Part shown: positions 61,427 through 64,000 of the stretch, in pieces
How positions within the stretch are numbered: position 1 is the stretch's first letter
Layout of the letters: each line of letters opens with the position of its first letter
Origin: Hyphomicrobiales bacterium
Lineage (GTDB): Bacteria; Pseudomonadota; Alphaproteobacteria; Rhizobiales; Xanthobacteraceae
NCBI GenBank assembly: GCA_017305665.1
Contig: JAFKKH010000008.1
Span: forward strand, 62,001-126,000
Direction: 5' to 3'
Length of the DNA stretch: 64,000 bases
Notes under the pieces: model-generated
The model's input: the letters and a program-made list of their open reading frames with translations, nothing else
What the model was told of the DNA's origin: nothing
Databases searched by the model: none
Made by a program: the position numbers and the translations under genes

Positions 61427-61987
61427 TTGGTGCCAAGAATGTCAGCAGAAGAAGCGGCCTTGTTCCTGTCATTCATCAGAAACAGCCGCAACTATGTGGA
61501 GTTCGGAACCGGCGGAAGCACGGTCGTCGCCTCAAGGCACGTCAAGACTTCGATACTTTCCGTCGACTCGTCTCAACAATGGCTGGACCAGGTGAAAAAC
61601 GCCTGCGCCGAAAGCGAAACAAAGCCCGAGTTGGTTTTTATCGACATCGGCCCGACTGGCGAATGGGGTTATCCGACTGACGCCTCGACGAAAGCCCGCT
61701 GGCCGGATTATCATTCCGCGATCTGGAAGATACCTCACAGCGCCTCCGCCGACCTGTATCTGATCGATGGCCGCTTCAGGGTCGCGTGCTTCGCCCAGAC
61801 CGTGTTGCATTGCGAGCCGACTGCAATTATCGGCATCCACGATTTCAGCTCGCGGCCCAACTATCATTGCGTCCGGGAAATTGCCGACGAGATCGCGAGC
61901 GCCGGGGATATGTCGTTTTTCCGCCCACTTCCAAAGAAAGACACCGCCGAAGGCATCCTTCGGTTATTCCGCATGGAGCCATCCTAG
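61427..61987 (+). CDS. Methyltransferase-like protein
   Basis: 186-aa protein with a class I methyltransferase-like opening: NYVEFGTGGSTVVASRHVKTSILSVDSSQQWLDQVKNA, i.e. the E/D-x-G-x-G-x-S motif and an acidic residue after strand 2. LYLIDGRFRVACFAQTVL (about 115-132) follows where the motif IV Asp is expected. Similar proteins occur in polysaccharide clusters and may methylate sugars, but no substrate is shown. Start is TTG 61427 with GGGAGGA 8 nt upstream; GTG 61430 and ATG 61439 are alternatives. Confidence 0.7.
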   Translation: MVPRMSAEEAALFLSFIRNSRNYVEFGTGGSTVVASRHVKTSILSVDSSQQWLDQVKNACAESETKPELVFIDIGPTGEWGYPTDASTKARWPDYHSAIWKIPHSASADLYLIDGRFRVACFAQTVLHCEPTAIIGIHDFSSRPNYHCVREIADEIASAGDMSFFRPLPKKDTAEGILRLFRMEPS

Positions 61988-62097
61988 CCGGATTCCTCAA
62001 CTGGGCACCGACACTGCGTATCCCGGTCGGCCTCATGGAGGCGAACCCGCTCGATAACGCATCAATAGCCGTGCGTACGAGCCACGCCTGGGAGCGC

Positions 62098-63348
62098 TCA
62101 GCCGGGAATGAGCTTCTTGAGTTCGGGAAGGAATTTCTGGATCGTCAGATCCTCGACGTCGTTCCGATCCCGCAACGTAAAGAACTCCATTGCGCGAATT
62201 CGCGCCGGATCGCCTTCCCCCAATGGTCGGCCCCGCTCCCGCTTTTTCAAGAGCTGCTGCCGGGACTTCGTGTAGTAGTGGTTGATGGCAAGCCGCCGGT
62301 GCCGTGGAACCGAACACCGTCCGCCGATCGGAAAAACCGGAGTCCCATCCTCCTGAACGTAACATCCCAAAACAAGCGATTGATGAGGATGGAGGTAGGA
62401 CACGATCGAGTCAGGCCGCACGATCGACTTCATCACATAATGGTCCGGAAAGTCATCGGGCGCCCGTCGCGCAAACGACTCGATGCAGAGGCCTTGCGGT
62501 CTCTCCTCGTGACCATTGGAGCCGAAATTCAACCAATGGACGGCAACGGCCGGCGCGGACGCCACATCCTTCAGGACATCCTTGATGCTGTTCCCCTCAA
62601 CGGGATAGAGAAATTCGTCGGCATCGATAAAGGCGCACCATTCGGAGCTGTTCCGATAACTATCGATGGCGTGATGAAATGCGCGTCTCTGACCAAAGTC
62701 TCCGTCCACATAGTGATACGTGATCATCTCCGGCCATGGAAAGGATTCGATGATCGCACGCGACTCGTCGGTGCTCCCGTTGTCATACAGATAGAAATGA
62801 TCGACACCGGCCAGCCTGTGAAAGTGCAGCCACTCCAGCAGATCGTCCGCCTCGTTCTTGATCGCACACACGACGGACAGTCCGTACTTCTTGCGCTTCA
62901 CGCTGGCAAAGAGCTGCTTGGCTTCCATCACGCGCAGCAGTCCCGCGAATTCACGGCGAAGGTTTTCGCTCTGCGGAGCAACAGCCAACGCGGCGAGATA
63001 GGCGTCTTGCGCCTCCTGGGCAGACCCCATGTTCAAATGCGTGATGGCAAGCCGGTGCAGAATGCGGGAATCGGAAGGCAGTCGTCTGGCGAGATGCTTC
63101 AGAATATCCCGGGCTTGCGCAAAATTGCAGGCCTGCACAAGGACAGCAGCTTTCGCGAACTGATATTCATTGAAATCGCTAAACTGCTCTTCCAGTTCCC
63201 TAACCGAACGGATCAGTTCGTCCTGATTCGGATTGGCTATCCGGCCGGAAAAAAACTCGCCCAGGCTGCGCTCGATCTCGTTTGCCGAGAGCACACTGGG
63301 ATCAAGAGCCAAGCCGAAACTTGACCGTGCCAAAGTTTCCGTTTCCAC
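62098..63348 (-). CDS. TPR-containing glycosyltransferase (GT2/GT92 type)
   Basis: 416-aa protein. Residues about 60-140 form two or three TPR-like helices (FAKAAVLVQACNFAQARDILKHLARRLPSDSRIL ...). The transferase part has VVCAIKNEADDLLEWLHFHRLAGVDHFYLYDNGSTDES (159-196) and FIDADEFLYP (240-249), the typical pattern of GT92/DUF23-like and GT2_4 enzymes; DADEF is the metal site. Likely adds a sugar in the surrounding locus. Convergent with the methyltransferase-like gene. Confidence 0.88.
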   Translation of the reverse strand: METETLARSSFGLALDPSVLSANEIERSLGEFFSGRIANPNQDELIRSVRELEEQFSDFNEYQFAKAAVLVQACNFAQARDILKHLARRLPSDSRILHRLAITHLNMGSAQEAQDAYLAALAVAPQSENLRREFAGLLRVMEAKQLFASVKRKKYGLSVVCAIKNEADDLLEWLHFHRLAGVDHFYLYDNGSTDESRAIIESFPWPEMITYHYVDGDFGQRRAFHHAIDSYRNSSEWCAFIDADEFLYPVEGNSIKDVLKDVASAPAVAVHWLNFGSNGHEERPQGLCIESFARRAPDDFPDHYVMKSIVRPDSIVSYLHPHQSLVLGCYVQEDGTPVFPIGGRCSVPRHRRLAINHYYTKSRQQLLKKRERGRPLGEGDPARIRAMEFFTLRDRNDVEDLTIQKFLPELKKLIPG

Positions 63349-63678
63349 CCTATCGCGCTCCAGGCTTGTTCAAAGAACCAATAACAATCCGTCCAGTCCG
63401 GGTATTCTCACTGGAGCACCTTGATCCTCCAGAAATGCGGTAAAATCTTAACATAGGAGGGAGCACTCCAATTGATATGTTAATCCGCCCCTGCTTGTTG
63501 TAAGGTCATCTCGAAAAAAATCAACCGGCAGAACAACATACATCCTTGCGCAATGTTATATTGCGCATCGCAAAAGGCCGGAGATGACGAAAGACCGAGC
63601 GCCTCCGCGCACGCTCATCCGACGAACAATTGCGGCCTCGCTAGCCTGGTTCCACCAACGGCTGCCACGCCGGCGGAA
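63349..63678. other. 330-nt intergenic region with palindrome
   Basis: Between two minus-strand genes, AT-richer than the flanks, no supported ORF. TGCGCAAT (63547-63554) and ATTGCGCA (63560-63567) form a perfect 8-bp inverted repeat around GTTAT, either a weak terminator of the partial gene or a regulator site for the GT92-type gene. An AGGAGG occurs at 63455 on the plus strand without a following ORF. Confidence 0.5.
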
Positions 63679-64000
63679 TCATTGCCAGTTGCGCGGCATC
63701 GTCCACTCATTCCGTTCCACTGTTCGATGCTCTGGATGGTATGGGGCGTATAATTGCTTCACCCAATAGTTGAAATTCGGGTGAAGCTTGATGAGCTTGT
63801 AGAATGCGTCGCCAAAATTGATGGGGCTAAGACAGGCTCTGTTGATCGGCCGATGGGCTATCGCATTTATGCAATAGGACGACATGCAGGCCCTCGTCTC
63901 GCTCTCAGCCACGTTGGCAAGACTTCGGAAGCTGTTCGTCGAATGGAGCCGATACATATAGTGGTCCGTTTCCACGTATCGGGGTTCGACCACGGTCACG
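63679..64000 (-). CDS. C-terminal end of a probable glycosyltransferase (partial)
   Basis: About 107 codons, open to the right edge, so only the C-terminus is present. YVETDHYMYRLHSTNSFRSLANVAESE and ACLSPINFGDAFYKLIKLHPNFNYWV resemble the ends of polysaccharide-locus glycosyltransferases (the Y-x-Y-R-x-H-x-x-S motif is common after the GT2 catalytic domain), but no catalytic motif is visible. Third-position GC bias is low, similar to the adjacent intergenic stretch. Confidence 0.55.
   Translation of the reverse strand, partial: VTVVEPRYVETDHYMYRLHSTNSFRSLANVAESETRACMSSYCINAIAHRPINRACLSPINFGDAFYKLIKLHPNFNYWVKQLYAPYHPEHRTVERNEWTMPRNWQ

Noticed and set aside
61786..63324. 512-aa open frame on the plus strand
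   Set aside because: Antisense to the well-supported TPR-glycosyltransferase with intact DADEF motif.

Overview
The window reads as a chromosomal segment of a high-GC alphaproteobacterium of the Bradyrhizobium / Rhodopseudomonas / Afipia group (Nitrobacteraceae). Three things point there. The gene order rpsF-rpsR-DUF2232-rplI ... dnaB-alr-radA-cvpA-purF is typical of Rhizobiales. Codon third positions are strongly GC-rich. Two copies of a 49-nt palindromic intergenic repeat that I associate with this family sit at 29759-29935. I found no tRNA, rRNA, CRISPR array, transposase or phage gene.

Layout. 1-2714: fatty-acid block on the minus strand (TetR regulator, desaturase, then fabD running off the left edge) with a palindromic operator. 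2915-5480: ribosomal-protein operon rpsF-rpsR-DUF2232-rplI ending in a strong terminator. 5509-8454: a low-complexity single-haem c-type protein, cyclopropane fatty acid synthase and a small ORF. 8832-16308: dnaB, alr, a TauE-type permease, radA, cvpA, purF. 16363-21234: acetyltransferase, SDR, secreted NHL propeller, DUF2147, and an orphan LivK-type binding protein. 21269-27350 (minus strand): der, a Gln-rich lipoprotein, a membrane-anchored TPR-like protein, acyl-CoA synthetase, panB, nnrU. 27535-31961: small secreted repeat protein, prfC, then sugE/gdx behind a leader that looks like a guanidine-II riboswitch, and a Pit/DUF47 phosphate uptake pair. 32128-36805 (minus strand): complete livG-livF-livK-livH-livM branched-chain amino-acid-type ABC operon with an internal hairpin after the binding-protein gene. 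37163-48396: accessory and stress genes, including a tandem pair of PAS-like proteins, ArsC-like, 2'-5' RNA ligase-like, a Tat-exported hydrolase, a divergent ohr/ohrR peroxide module with paired operators, TMEM175, a DUF899 block, Lin0512, NmrA-like and small secreted proteins.

48438-64000 is a surface polysaccharide locus. It has a GT4, a hypothetical beta-rich protein, two very large adjacent GT2 proteins with unusual N-terminal modules, the full dTDP-L-rhamnose set rfbD/rfbC (minus strand) and rfbA/rfbB (plus strand) from a divergent promoter, UDP-glucose dehydrogenase, a methyltransferase-like protein, a TPR-GT2/GT92-type enzyme and the tail of one more gene cut by the window edge. Together these supply dTDP-rhamnose and UDP-glucuronate and several transferases that could use them, presumably for O-antigen or exopolysaccharide.

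The most interesting signals are the candidate guanidine-II riboswitch before sugE (29944-29989), the recurring beta-module fused to the neighbouring GT2 enzymes (51610-56423), the paired OhrR-like operators, and several well-formed palindromes whose cognate regulators can be guessed from context.
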